DNA of 8,550 nucleotides from Planctomycetaceae bacterium (GTDB lineage: Bacteria; Planctomycetota; Planctomycetia; Pirellulales; Pirellulaceae). The stretch covers positions 2,720 to 11,269 of the forward strand of contig DTSG01000288.1 in the NCBI GenBank assembly GCA_012965455.1, given 5' to 3'. The notes under the pieces were generated by a model, which saw nothing but the letters and a program-made list of their open reading frames with translations, had not been told where the DNA came from and ran no database searches. Below, piece after piece: positions 1 through 7,078 of this stretch. The translations under genes and the position numbers were made by a program. Position 1 is the stretch's first letter. The number at the start of each line of letters is the position of its first letter.

Positions 1-491
1 CAGCCATGGAAGTCGCCGTCGATGTCGTTGCCAAGGGTGATTGCCAGCCCAGGGTAGCCACCGGAGGAGGTGAAGCCGGTGGTGCTGATGTCGGAAAACC
101 CTGCGTGATTGATGATGGTGTCCACGTGCAGGTTGATGCCAGCGCGGTGCAGTTCGTCGGCAACGGATTCAAGGCCAGTGCGTGTGCCATATAACGTTGG
201 TTTACGAGGGCGTCCTAAGTCAAAACGGTCGTAGACGTCGTAACCGACCGAGAAGTCGCTCATATCGGCTCGGCCAGGTGGCGGCAGCCACACGGAACCA
301 TAGCCTGCTGAGAAAAGATCAGGCATGCGATCTTCAATGACGTCATAATCGGCTTCGAACCATTGTAATATTGCCGGTGCAGAAGCATCGAGTAGGCGGC
401 GTGGTTCAAGTCGGTCAAGTGTCAGTGGACGCGATCGACGACTTGAATTGGATTTAGTTTTAGTTTTCCGAAATAGATCAGAAAATGCCAT
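1..491 (-). CDS. GH13 alpha-amylase-family glycoside hydrolase with planctomycete LEPR motif (N-terminal part)
   Basis: Partial gene reading leftward from ATG at 491-489; 163 codons are visible and the rest lies beyond the left edge. The predicted role is hydrolysis or rearrangement of alpha-glucans. An Arg/Lys/Ser-rich N-terminus (residues 8-22) leads into LEPRRLL (28-34), a planctomycete LEPR-XLL signature. The (beta/alpha)8 barrel starts almost at once: LQWFE (42-46) fits the first strand, GYGSVWLPP (63-71) the second, and YDVYDRFDLG (84-93) the usual YDxYDxxDLG block. VDTIINH (123-129) is GH13 conserved region I (DxxxNH). The catalytic Asp, Glu and Asp of regions II-IV are outside the window, so activity cannot be confirmed. 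No classical hydrophobic signal peptide is visible between the start and the barrel, so the LEPR segment may be the only targeting feature. The ribosome-binding site is weak (GTGAG, 8 bases upstream). GH13 membership is strong; substrate is unknown. Confidence 0.86.
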   Translation of the reverse strand, partial: MAFSDLFRKTKTKSNSSRRSRPLTLDRLEPRRLLDASAPAILQWFEADYDVIEDRMPDLFSAGYGSVWLPPPGRADMSDFSVGYDVYDRFDLGRPRKPTLYGTRTGLESVADELHRAGINLHVDTIINHAGFSDISTTGFTSSGGYPGLAITLGNDIDGDFHG

Positions 492-735
492 AGGATGCTC
501 ACTACAAACGATAGAAGAGGATACGCCAATATAACCTACACTAATATTAAATTGTAGTGTTAAACAGTTTCGCGGAGGCACTCCCAGCAGACCAGGATTT
601 GCTCTACGGGGTCGTCGGAATTTTGGGCAGGGGAAGTTCGCGTTGCGAAAAATGGGTGGTTTTTCTATGGTAGTCGTGATAATCTTAAATTGACGTTTGA
701 TTTATAACTACGAGATGGATTGTAAAGTAATCTGC
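492..735. other. Divergent intergenic region between the GH13 gene and the DUF4190 operon
   Basis: About 240 bases with no supportable gene. It must hold the promoters of the leftward GH13 gene and of the rightward three-gene cluster. It is AT-rich around 525-570 and again at 660-710. It contains one interrupted inverted repeat (538-560) and a small hairpin, TTCGC-GTT-GCGAA (637-649). TTGACG at 690-695 resembles a -35 box, but no good -10 box sits at the right spacing, so I do not call a promoter. Confidence 0.6.
538..560. repeat. Interrupted inverted repeat ACACTA-N11-TAGTGT
   Basis: Two perfect 6-base arms (538-543 and 555-560) flank an AT-rich 11-base centre. It lies about 47 bases upstream of the GH13 start codon, in the divergent promoter region. 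It could be a regulator operator. Six-base arms can arise by chance in AT-rich DNA, so this is only a candidate site. Confidence 0.3.
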
Positions 736-1095
736 ATGAGTAATATTCCACCACAAAATCCCTATCAACAACCTGTTACCTTTGCGGTTCCGCAGATGCA
801 GTCGCAGATGCCACCGCAAAAAGATCAGACACTGGCAATTGTTGCTCTCATTACGGGAATTTTGTCGCCCACCCTGGGTCTGTTGTGTTGCATGTTTATA
901 CCATTGTCGCTGGTTGCTTTGATAACCGGACTATTGGGGATGCAAAAAGTCTCGAAAGGCACAGGTGAAGGGTACGGTATGGCGCTAACCGGGGTCATTT
1001 TAGGTGGTGGCACGTTGCTTTTATACGGGGCTGTTTTCGCATTCTTTTTCTTCAGTGCACAAAGTGACTTTAACGACATCAACTTCGATTTTTAG
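736..1095 (+). CDS. DUF4190-like small membrane protein
   Basis: A 119-residue protein of unknown function, probably in the cytoplasmic membrane. The N-terminal 30 residues are rich in Pro and Gln (NPYQQP, MPPQKD). They are followed by the DUF4190 pattern: a hydrophobic stretch LAIVALITGILSP (33-45), a second stretch IPLSLVALITGLLGM (55-69), the linker KVSKGTGEGYG, then MALTGVILGGGTLLLYGAV (82-100). The tail is short and acidic (SDFNDINFDF). The Gly-rich GxALTGVxLG block after a basic/Gly linker is what identifies the family. I chose ATG 736 because the Pro/Gln-rich start is typical. In-frame TTG at 697 or ATG at 715 would add 13 or 7 unconvincing residues. No strong Shine-Dalgarno precedes any of these starts. 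The next gene begins 13 bases after the stop, suggesting cotranscription. Confidence 0.72.
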   Translation: MSNIPPQNPYQQPVTFAVPQMQSQMPPQKDQTLAIVALITGILSPTLGLLCCMFIPLSLVALITGLLGMQKVSKGTGEGYGMALTGVILGGGTLLLYGAVFAFFFFSAQSDFNDINFDF

Positions 1096-1108
1096 GCGCA
1101 CCGTTGCG

Positions 1109-2011
1109 ATGAAAACCCCGACATCCACGCGGCGCGAGGCGTTATCAATTATTGCCGGCGGGGCGACTTTGGCGTTTTCTCCCGCTTGCCTAGCCAATTC
1201 TAAACGCCCGTTGTCAAAATTGAGATTCCTTGTGGCTAGTGATACGCACTTAGGATACAAGAACTCAACGTCAGCTGAAAAACGGTGGATTCAAGCGGCG
1301 GCGGAATTGAAATTGGCAACAGGCGACCTTGTGCTTCACTTAGGAGACATTGTCGACGGCGGGCGTGAGGAACAGTATGAGGTTTATTTACGTGAACGCG
1401 AGAAAATTGGTAAACCGGTATATGAAATTCCGGGTAATCACGACCCCTTAGATTTGTTTCGTAAACACATTCGCAAACAGGTTGATGTGGCAGTGGATCA
1501 TGAGTGGTTGAAGTTTGTGTTAGTTAGCAATGCGCACACGGATTCACACGACGGGTTTATAACTGACGCACAGTTGCAGTGGATTGAGTCGCAGTGTGTC
1601 GCTGCGAAAAAGCAACAGCAGTATGTGATGTTGTGCTTGCACGTACCTGTCCACTCCAACCGTCACCCTGACCGCGGATGGCATGTTAAACCGGAGCACG
1701 GGCAGACCAAGTTGTATGATATTATCGAGCGTCACAAGCAGCAGATAGTGGCGATGTTTCATGGGCATTTCCATAACGGAATCCGTGGCTGGAAAGATGA
1801 CGACGGAATTCACGAGATTTGCCTGCCTGCAGTGTTGTATAATTTAGATCGCGGCCTCGAAAAACAAAAAGCAGCAGGCTACAATCCATTAGAATTCCGC
1901 CCAGGCTATACAAAGGTTACGATTGACAAAGGTTTGATGACGCTCGACTATAAACCACTGGGCGCTGATGTGTCGATTAACAAAAAATGTGAATTCGATC
2001 GCGACGGATAA
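1109..2011 (+). CDS. Tat-exported calcineurin-like metallophosphoesterase
   Basis: A 300-residue predicted phosphoesterase with a two-metal active site. The motifs appear in the canonical order: SDTHLG (44-49, D-x-H), LGDIVDGG (78-85, GDxxDxG), PGNHDP (108-113, GNHD), LHVPVH (177-182) and GHFHNG (219-224, GHxH). The N-terminus reads STRREAL (6-12) followed by the hydrophobic run LSIIAGGATLAF and a plausible cleavage site after CLA (29), which is a twin-arginine signal. The mature enzyme would therefore act outside the cytoplasm. Family members include cyclic-nucleotide phosphodiesterases (CpdA-like) and other phosphomonoesterases or diesterases; the substrate cannot be read from the sequence. 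The reading frame is open upstream to about 1004, but that part overlaps the preceding gene and lacks sense, so ATG 1109 is preferred because it starts the signal peptide. The gene lies 13 bases after the DUF4190 gene and 42 bases before the thioredoxin-like gene. Confidence 0.86.
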   Translation: MKTPTSTRREALSIIAGGATLAFSPACLANSKRPLSKLRFLVASDTHLGYKNSTSAEKRWIQAAAELKLATGDLVLHLGDIVDGGREEQYEVYLREREKIGKPVYEIPGNHDPLDLFRKHIRKQVDVAVDHEWLKFVLVSNAHTDSHDGFITDAQLQWIESQCVAAKKQQQYVMLCLHVPVHSNRHPDRGWHVKPEHGQTKLYDIIERHKQQIVAMFHGHFHNGIRGWKDDDGIHEICLPAVLYNLDRGLEKQKAAGYNPLEFRPGYTKVTIDKGLMTLDYKPLGADVSINKKCEFDRDG

Positions 2012-2042
2012 CCGGTAAATTCTGTAAAACCATTTACGAAAT

Positions 2043-2047
2043 AGGGA
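2043..2047 (+). promoter_or_regulatory. Ribosome-binding site deciding the TTG start at 2054
   Basis: AGGGA sits 6 bases before TTG 2054. An in-frame TAG at 2042-2044 closes the frame upstream, so the gene must start between there and the in-frame TGA at 2198. TTG 2054 is the only start with both a purine-rich site and a following signal peptide. Confidence 0.55.
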
Positions 2048-2053
2048 TCAGTT

Positions 2054-2989
2054 TTGAATACACGAACACTATCAATAGCGTTGGTACTGGGATTACTTCA
2101 CAGCGGCGTAAGCGCGGCAGCGCCCACGTTGGAGCAGGCGCAGCAAATATCAGCAAGAACTGGACGGCCTATCCTGGTTATGGCGGGCGCGGACACGTGA
2201 CCGGCTTGTCGCGTACTGGAGAAGCGATTGGCAACCGATCGTAGTCTCACAGGGCTAGTGGCACAGTTTGTGCCGTTGAAAATTAATACATCCTCCCCAG
2301 ACTGGCGGACGATCAGCAGGAAATACCCGACTGCCGGCAACACGATACCGGTGGTCTATGTGATCCGCGCTGATGGCAAAAAGATTTTTGCAGAGCGAAG
2401 TTCGTTGCCCGGTGATAAGCTGCCATTTGTGTTGCGGGGATCGTTGCAGAACGCTGGTGGCATTTTGAGTGATGTGCAAGCACAATCGGTGATCAAGGCA
2501 GTGGCTGTTGCCAGGCAAGCGTTAGGCAGTGCTGACGTGCATTCCGCTGTGCAGGCAATGAGACCATTAACTAAGTTAGGCACGTTGGGAAATCTGCAAA
2601 GCTATGCTAAACCAATTCAGGATGCCAATGCAGTCGTGGGAGATATTTTGAAGCAAGCGGGCGTAGATTTGAAGGAGATTGAATCAAACTTGCAATCCAC
2701 AGAGACTGCGGTCCGGGGAACTGCGGGTTTATTTGCAGCGATGCGAACCTACTCGATCTTTCCGACGCTAAAGAGACAATTTGGTATCATCCACCGCAGT
2801 GCCTCGGGAAATGACGAACTACTGATTGCGATGGCGCAGGGTAAGGCGATTGATAAAGCGATGGCTATGAGCACATTGCGCGGTGGTACGAGCAAGGCAG
2901 TCTTAGAGCTTGAGCGTTTGGCAGAAATGTACCAAGAGACGGCGACCCTAACTTTGATTGCGGAAAAGATTGCGAGTTTGAAGCAATAG
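2054..2989 (+). CDS. Probable selenoprotein: exported thioredoxin-fold protein with UxxC redox motif
   Basis: A 311-residue protein if the in-frame TGA (2198-2200) is read as selenocysteine at position 49. TTG 2054 opens a clear Sec-type signal peptide (basic MNTRT, hydrophobic LSIALVLGLL, cleavage near VSA-AAP at 21-23). A thioredoxin fold follows: strand RPILVMAGAD (38-47), redox motif U49-P-A-C52, helix RVLEKRL, and the cis-proline segment TIPVVYVIRADG (97-108). From about residue 135 onward the chain is Ala/Gln/Leu-rich, probably helical, and not recognised. The TGA is the only stop in the 311-codon frame. It falls exactly on the first Cys of a CxxC, with signal peptide and fold in the same frame on either side. 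A later TTG (2228) would discard the signal peptide and active site. The predicted role is extracytoplasmic thiol/disulfide or peroxide redox chemistry, inferred from fold only. A Cys-to-stop mutation or sequencing error is the main alternative. Confidence 0.76.
2198..2200 (+). other. In-frame TGA, predicted selenocysteine codon
   Basis: The TGA is codon 49 counted from TTG 2054 and is in frame with CCG-GCT-TGT (Pro-Ala-Cys) after it, making UPAC. The Sec-x-x-Cys pattern is a common arrangement in thioredoxin-fold selenoproteins. The nitrate reductase gene in this window ends with TGA, which argues against general reassignment of TGA. Confidence 0.72.
2224..2242 (+). promoter_or_regulatory. 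Candidate bacterial SECIS hairpin
   Basis: CGATTGG (2225-2231) pairs with CCGATCG (2235-2241) around the loop CAA. The stem is seven pairs including one U-G, extendable by one G-U pair to 2224/2242. The loop lies about 31 nt after the TGA, inside the window usually given for bacterial SECIS elements. If the top G-C pair opens, the loop becomes GCAAC with G first, as the bacterial consensus prefers. An alternative, mutually exclusive fold pairs GTCGC (2208-2212) with GCGAT (2224-2228), followed outward by a U-U mismatch and three more pairs, with an 11-nt loop starting with G. The second fold is somewhat close to the TGA. Confidence 0.58.
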
Positions 2990-3007
2990 GTGGCATGCAA
3001 GTGCAGC

Positions 3008-3026
3008 CAATATTGGTCAAATATTG
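3008..3026. repeat. AT-rich inverted repeat in the convergent gap
   Basis: CAATATT (3008-3014) and AATATTG (3020-3026) are perfect 7-base arms around GGTCA, 18 bases after the selenoprotein stop. No T-run follows, so it is not a standard intrinsic terminator, although it may contribute to ending the rightward transcript. Confidence 0.35.
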
Positions 3027-3053
3027 CCAACCTGTAGCTCATCGTCAATTGTG

Positions 3054-3076
3054 TTTTCGCGGGTATCCGCAAAAAA
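3054..3076 (-). terminator. Candidate transcript-end hairpin of the nitrate reductase operon
   Basis: GCGG (3059-3062) and CCGC (3067-3070) enclose a 4-base loop. The stem is extended by T4 (3054-3057) pairing with the A-run 3072-3075 across one position that is a G-U pair in leftward RNA. It begins 5 bases past the leftward stop codon. In leftward RNA the U-run lies before the stem and the A-run after it, so this is not a textbook intrinsic terminator. Its position between convergent genes is the main support. Confidence 0.3.
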
Positions 3077-3080
3077 TCCT

Positions 3081-5294
3081 TCAGTGATCCTGGTAATCGG
3101 GATATCGCAGGCGTACGGCGCAATCTTTATAGGATGGTTGTTTGGAATGCGGGTCGAAATGGGCGCGGGTTAAACGGTTGGTCTCGACATAGTGCATCGG
3201 TATGAACACTTGGCCTGGCCTAATGTTATGGCTGATGGCTACGGTGGCGAGGAGTTTGCCTCGTTGCGACTCGACGATGATTTGCTGTTCGGGCTGCAAT
3301 TTGTATTTAGCCGCGTCAGAGGAGTTGACCTCGACGTAGACATTTTGTGGGTATAGTTGACGTAGCGTCGGGCTCTTCGAGGTTCGAGTGTTGGTATGCC
3401 ACTGCGCAGCGGTACCTCGACCTGTGATTAGCAGCAAGGGATATTTACTGGATGGCGGTTCAGGCAACGGCTGAGGTGTATCGAAAATAAATCGTGCACG
3501 TCCGTCCTCGTGATAAAACATGCCGTCGGCAAACAGGCGGCGTTGGCGGTCACGCAGAGGCGGCCCCTCGTCTGGAAACGGCCACTGGATACCACCCGCC
3601 TGCTCAAGATGCTGGTAATCGCGGATCCCAGTCATGTCGCAGGGTTGATCCCGAGTTGCTTCTTTGATGCACTGAAACACGTCTTGAGGGGTTTCCCAGT
3701 GGTCAAACAGTTCATGACAGCCCCAGTGCTTAGCAAGCAACTTGATGATTCGAAAATCGGAGAGCGCTTCACCTGGCGCTCGGCTGACTTGTTTGACCAG
3801 CCCGACCCGTCGTTCTGAATTGATAAACGTCCCTTCCTTTTCACCCCACGCCGCAGCTGGCAGTGTCAGGTCCGCAAGTTTGGCGGTGTCCGTATTGTCA
3901 TACATGTCTTGGACTACGAGAAAATCAAGTCGGCTCAGAATGTCGCGACACATCTTTTGATTAATCCAAGAATGTGCGGGATTGGTCGCAATGATCCACA
4001 GCCCCTTGATTTTTTCGTTTAGAATTTCATCCAAAATTTCGTGATACGCAAGACTCGTCGTGGAGGGAATAACGTCTGCAGGAACTTGCAGAGCGGTTGC
4101 CACCTTACTGCGGTCCCGGGGATCTGCGAATTGATGACCACCAATCAGGTTGGTCGTGTTGCTGAAAAGTCTTGAACCCATGGCATTACATTGGCCCGTG
4201 ATGGAATTTGCACCGGTTCCAGGTTTGCCGATGTTTCCGGTCATTAATGCGAGATTTATAATTGCCTGAGCCGTTCTTACTCCCTGATAACTTTGGTTTA
4301 CTCCCATCGTCCACCAAAACGACACCCTCATGCCCCGCTGGATCTTTTCCGCTAATGCCTCGATTGTCTCAGCAGCGATACCGGTATCCCGCGCGGCGCG
4401 ATCGGGGGAAAACGTGGAAACGTGCACCGCAAACTCGTCAAAACCCCTTGTATGCGCTGTAATGAATTCCTTGTCGATCCAGTTGTTACGGATCAGGACA
4501 TGGGCGAGTGCGTAAAACAGTAGTAGATCGCTTTTGGGTTTCAATGGAATGTGTTGCGTCGCTGCGGCAGCTGTTTCCGTGTTGCGTGGATCAATTACAA
4601 TTATTTCCGGGGTGTGCGGGTTGTTCACTATTCGCTGCCACATCACGGGGTGGGCGATGCAAAGGTTTGAACCGATCAAGATAATGAGGTCTGATTCCTC
4701 AAAATCCTGATATGTATAGGGCGGTGCATCAAACCCGAAGCTCTCTTTGTAGGCGACCACCGACGTGGCCATACATTGGCGAGTGTTACCATCTCCGTGT
4801 TGAATGTTCATGCCGAAGCGAGCGAAGCTGCCAAGCAAGGCCATTTCCTCGGAAGGAATCTGGCCAGTACTAAGAAACGCCACTGACTCGTCGCCGTGCT
4901 GTTTTTGAATTTCTTTAAAGCGCTCGCAAAAAGTTGCGGCAGCTTCGGTCCACGAGATTTTTTTGGCTGTTTTTCCGCGGTGCTTGCGCAGTTTTGGGTA
5001 CACCGCTCGGTCGCTAGCCGCTAGGGGCGTGAGGGCCTCCCAGCCCTTAGGACAAGCCATCCCGATATTGACAACATTAGATACAGAAGGGGTCAAGCCC
5101 ACAGCCTGTCCGTCGATAAGGTGTGTTTCGAGACTGCACCCAGTAGAACAATAGCCGCAGACAATCGACGTTGTTGATGTTGGAGCGGCGTCCATCGGAA
5201 CCTGCCCGATTCCAAAGTTTCCGTCGGTACGTTTAAGTAGGTTAGTTAGCGGGCCGTGGCGTTGTAGCATGAGATCGTCCAAGTGGCGGTTCAC
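3081..5294 (-). CDS. nasA: Assimilatory-type molybdopterin nitrate reductase, catalytic subunit
   Basis: A 737-residue enzyme of the DMSO reductase superfamily predicted to reduce nitrate to nitrite in the cytoplasm. The N-terminal 4Fe-4S domain is CGYCSTGC plus MACPKG, with cysteines 46, 49, 53 and 81. The molybdenum ligand is Cys174 in NTRQCM. It is followed by SVVAYKESFG and by SNLCIAHPVMWQRI (209-222), the NasA/NarB pattern and unlike formate dehydrogenase. GQCNAMGSR and TNPAHSWIN follow. The molybdopterin-dinucleotide domain starts near 617 (LLLITGRG) and ends with FDPHSKQPSYKDCAVRL, typical of assimilatory nitrate reductases. No Tat signal is present. The start is GTG 5294, 3 bases after the upstream gene's TAA, with AGG 10 bases before it. 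ATG 5270 is possible. The N-terminal extension ending GIGQVP looks like true protein. The gene is translationally coupled to the FeS/anchor gene. It lacks the extra C-terminal FeS domain of some NasA proteins. Confidence 0.88.
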   Translation of the reverse strand: MNRHLDDLMLQRHGPLTNLLKRTDGNFGIGQVPMDAAPTSTTSIVCGYCSTGCSLETHLIDGQAVGLTPSVSNVVNIGMACPKGWEALTPLAASDRAVYPKLRKHRGKTAKKISWTEAAATFCERFKEIQKQHGDESVAFLSTGQIPSEEMALLGSFARFGMNIQHGDGNTRQCMATSVVAYKESFGFDAPPYTYQDFEESDLIILIGSNLCIAHPVMWQRIVNNPHTPEIIVIDPRNTETAAAATQHIPLKPKSDLLLFYALAHVLIRNNWIDKEFITAHTRGFDEFAVHVSTFSPDRAARDTGIAAETIEALAEKIQRGMRVSFWWTMGVNQSYQGVRTAQAIINLALMTGNIGKPGTGANSITGQCNAMGSRLFSNTTNLIGGHQFADPRDRSKVATALQVPADVIPSTTSLAYHEILDEILNEKIKGLWIIATNPAHSWINQKMCRDILSRLDFLVVQDMYDNTDTAKLADLTLPAAAWGEKEGTFINSERRVGLVKQVSRAPGEALSDFRIIKLLAKHWGCHELFDHWETPQDVFQCIKEATRDQPCDMTGIRDYQHLEQAGGIQWPFPDEGPPLRDRQRRLFADGMFYHEDGRARFIFDTPQPLPEPPSSKYPLLLITGRGTAAQWHTNTRTSKSPTLRQLYPQNVYVEVNSSDAAKYKLQPEQQIIVESQRGKLLATVAISHNIRPGQVFIPMHYVETNRLTRAHFDPHSKQPSYKDCAVRLRYPDYQDH

Positions 5295-5297
5295 AGT

Positions 5298-6992
5298 TTA
5301 GGTACCTGGCATTCGCGGGGTGGCAACGGATGTAAAAAAGAGATAGCGTTCCGCAAATTCACCCACTAGCAACAGGATCCAAATAAGCAACGTAATGGCA
5401 ATGAAGAAGACAGGATCAAATCCTTGGCCAGCGGTAGACGTGTTTTGGGTCAGTAAGACAAGTGGCATAGCAACACCGCCAACCATAGCGACGGCGAAAC
5501 GCAATATCACGATCGCAAATAGGCTGGTGGTAAGTAATTGCGCGGACCGTTTGAGTGGATTAAGCGTGCGATTTCGAAGGTGAATGAAGATGCGGGCCTC
5601 TAGTAGGAGTTTTAAGAACGTGGTGAAAATAAGTCCACGGCATATTGGGGCGCTGTATTGAGACATGATTGTACTGACTGATATTTCCGGCGCTAACGCG
5701 GCCATTGTGGAAAGTAACAACAGCGTAGTCGGTAGGCCGAGCAGAATCGCCGTGAGCCCAAATCGGCTCGTCGTAAAGAATGGGCTCCACAATAAGCGGG
5801 GCGTGTCGACATAGACCATGATGGAACAGACGACGGCGAATATACCGACCAGGGTCGCAGCCCACTGCAACGGATGGTGTTTTTCGGCAGATGATTCTGT
5901 AAGAATTGCCAGGGCCGTGTCGGCGCTGGCAAGGACCGCGAAGACGCCAAAGGCAACAATTTCGCGACTCAACCATGAACGCCGTATTCCGAGAATCGCC
6001 CGAAAAGCAAACAACGGGCGTCCCAGATGTAGTACGGAAGCGATGAGCCCGAGCATTCCAAGCGCTAGTGTCATGATCACGGGCCATTGTCCCATTTGAT
6101 CAATTAATACGTTATGGTTGCGCACTGTGGTTGCTGATGCGCCTAACAGTACTAGCATCCACGTGAAACAGTTTAGCATTACAAATGTGCCAACCGAGAG
6201 TTGTGTCAGGATCAGCATCGTAACTAGTGGCCAATGGGCGTGTTGAGGTCTGCCGACGTAGAAATCCGAGGCAAGCAGGTTTCGAGGCAGCGGTTTGGTT
6301 GTTTTGTAGAGTGTCGTGGGCAGAGTATAGTCGGGTGCCGGTGCGGTTGGCAGAAACTGATTGGCTTGGGCATTGGCGATAGTATCCGCTTCTTTAGATA
6401 TGACAATGCGAATCGCGTGTTGCGGGCAGGCTTGTACGCATGCTGGTGCCTCATTCGCTTGCAGACGGTCGTGGCACATATCGCATTTACGCACAATGCC
6501 CTTGTCGTGATTATAGACGGGCACTTCATAGGGGCATGTGAATAGGCAGTATTGGCAGCCGATACATTGATCGTCCAAATGTATAACGATTCCAGTTTCC
6601 GGATTCTTTTCATAAGCGTTTACGGGGCAACCGTCCGCGCAGGCAGGTTCTAGGCAATGGTGACAGGCAGTGGTTACGTGTTGCAAAACAGGTAATTCGG
6701 TGGTGCCACCGACCAGTGAGCCTACTTTGCGCCACGCTTCGCTGTCATCGAGCCCATTGAGCGAATGGCAGGCTGCCACGCATGACTTGCAGCCTGTGCA
6801 CTTGTCGAGGTCGACCTCGAAAGCGTATTGCTGGCCCTCTTGCGGAGAGTCTAACGGAATCAAATCCGTATAATATTGGCCGTGTAAGGCTGGGGTCGCT
6901 TCCGCAACGCGCTGCCCAAACAAATCCACGGCGGTCAGCGATTGTTGTGCACTCATCAGGCTGGCAACGAAGTCGGATGGAGACGAAGACAT
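5298..6992 (-). CDS. Fused 4Fe-4S electron-transfer protein and DmsC-type membrane anchor
   Basis: A 564-residue fusion equal to DmsB plus DmsC, predicted to oxidise membrane quinol and pass electrons to the nitrate reductase encoded directly downstream. The first 190 residues carry four ferredoxin-like cysteine groups: CTGCKSCVAAC (65-75), CHHCLEPACADGCP (110-123), CIGCQYCLFTCP (143-154), and CDMC...ACVQACP (170-190). From about 253 to the end there are eight hydrophobic helices with DmsC hallmarks: LHLGRPLFAFRA, SRSWLSREI-like RRSWLSREIVAFG, and GEFAERYLF near the C-terminus. No signal peptide is seen, so the FeS domain should face the cytoplasm, matching a cytoplasmic NasA. I chose ATG 6992 (MSSSPSDF). 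ATG 7061 is in frame and would add 23 unconvincing residues; neither has a strong ribosome-binding site. DMSO reductase-like function is the alternative by homology, but the neighbours indicate nitrate. Confidence 0.85.
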   Translation of the reverse strand: MSSSPSDFVASLMSAQQSLTAVDLFGQRVAEATPALHGQYYTDLIPLDSPQEGQQYAFEVDLDKCTGCKSCVAACHSLNGLDDSEAWRKVGSLVGGTTELPVLQHVTTACHHCLEPACADGCPVNAYEKNPETGIVIHLDDQCIGCQYCLFTCPYEVPVYNHDKGIVRKCDMCHDRLQANEAPACVQACPQHAIRIVISKEADTIANAQANQFLPTAPAPDYTLPTTLYKTTKPLPRNLLASDFYVGRPQHAHWPLVTMLILTQLSVGTFVMLNCFTWMLVLLGASATTVRNHNVLIDQMGQWPVIMTLALGMLGLIASVLHLGRPLFAFRAILGIRRSWLSREIVAFGVFAVLASADTALAILTESSAEKHHPLQWAATLVGIFAVVCSIMVYVDTPRLLWSPFFTTSRFGLTAILLGLPTTLLLLSTMAALAPEISVSTIMSQYSAPICRGLIFTTFLKLLLEARIFIHLRNRTLNPLKRSAQLLTTSLFAIVILRFAVAMVGGVAMPLVLLTQNTSTAGQGFDPVFFIAITLLIWILLLVGEFAERYLFFTSVATPRMPGT

Positions 6993-7078
6993 GTTTACTT
7001 TGGATGGTATTGGAAAATTGTTGGCCAGTCCTGATCTAAGTATGCAAACCTCGTACCACATCAGAACAACTGAGGGGT

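Noticed and set aside
6..194. Rightward 62-residue open frame at the left edge
   Set aside because: It is the antisense of the well-supported GH13 gene, has low-complexity composition and no recognisable features.
1109..1200. Lipoprotein signal on the metallophosphoesterase (Cys27)
   Set aside because: The residues before the Cys are F-S-P-A, which do not fit a lipobox. A Tat signal with cleavage after Ala29 fits better.
2198..2200. The TGA as a simple nonsense mutation (pseudogene)
   Set aside because: Not excluded, but the rest of the frame is intact for 262 codons, and the stop falls precisely on the redox Cys position with a good hairpin downstream. Selenocysteine is the better explanation.
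2228..2989. Conventional 253-residue gene starting at TTG 2228
   Set aside because: It has no ribosome-binding site, starts inside the helix after the redox motif, and ignores the in-frame signal peptide and thioredoxin strand upstream of the TGA.
3081..5294. Formate dehydrogenase as identity of the molybdoenzyme
   Set aside because: The metal-ligand segment is NTRQCM with the following nitrate-reductase pattern, not the (Cys/Sec)-His form of formate dehydrogenases. The C-terminus and the adjacent nitrate transporter also indicate NasA.
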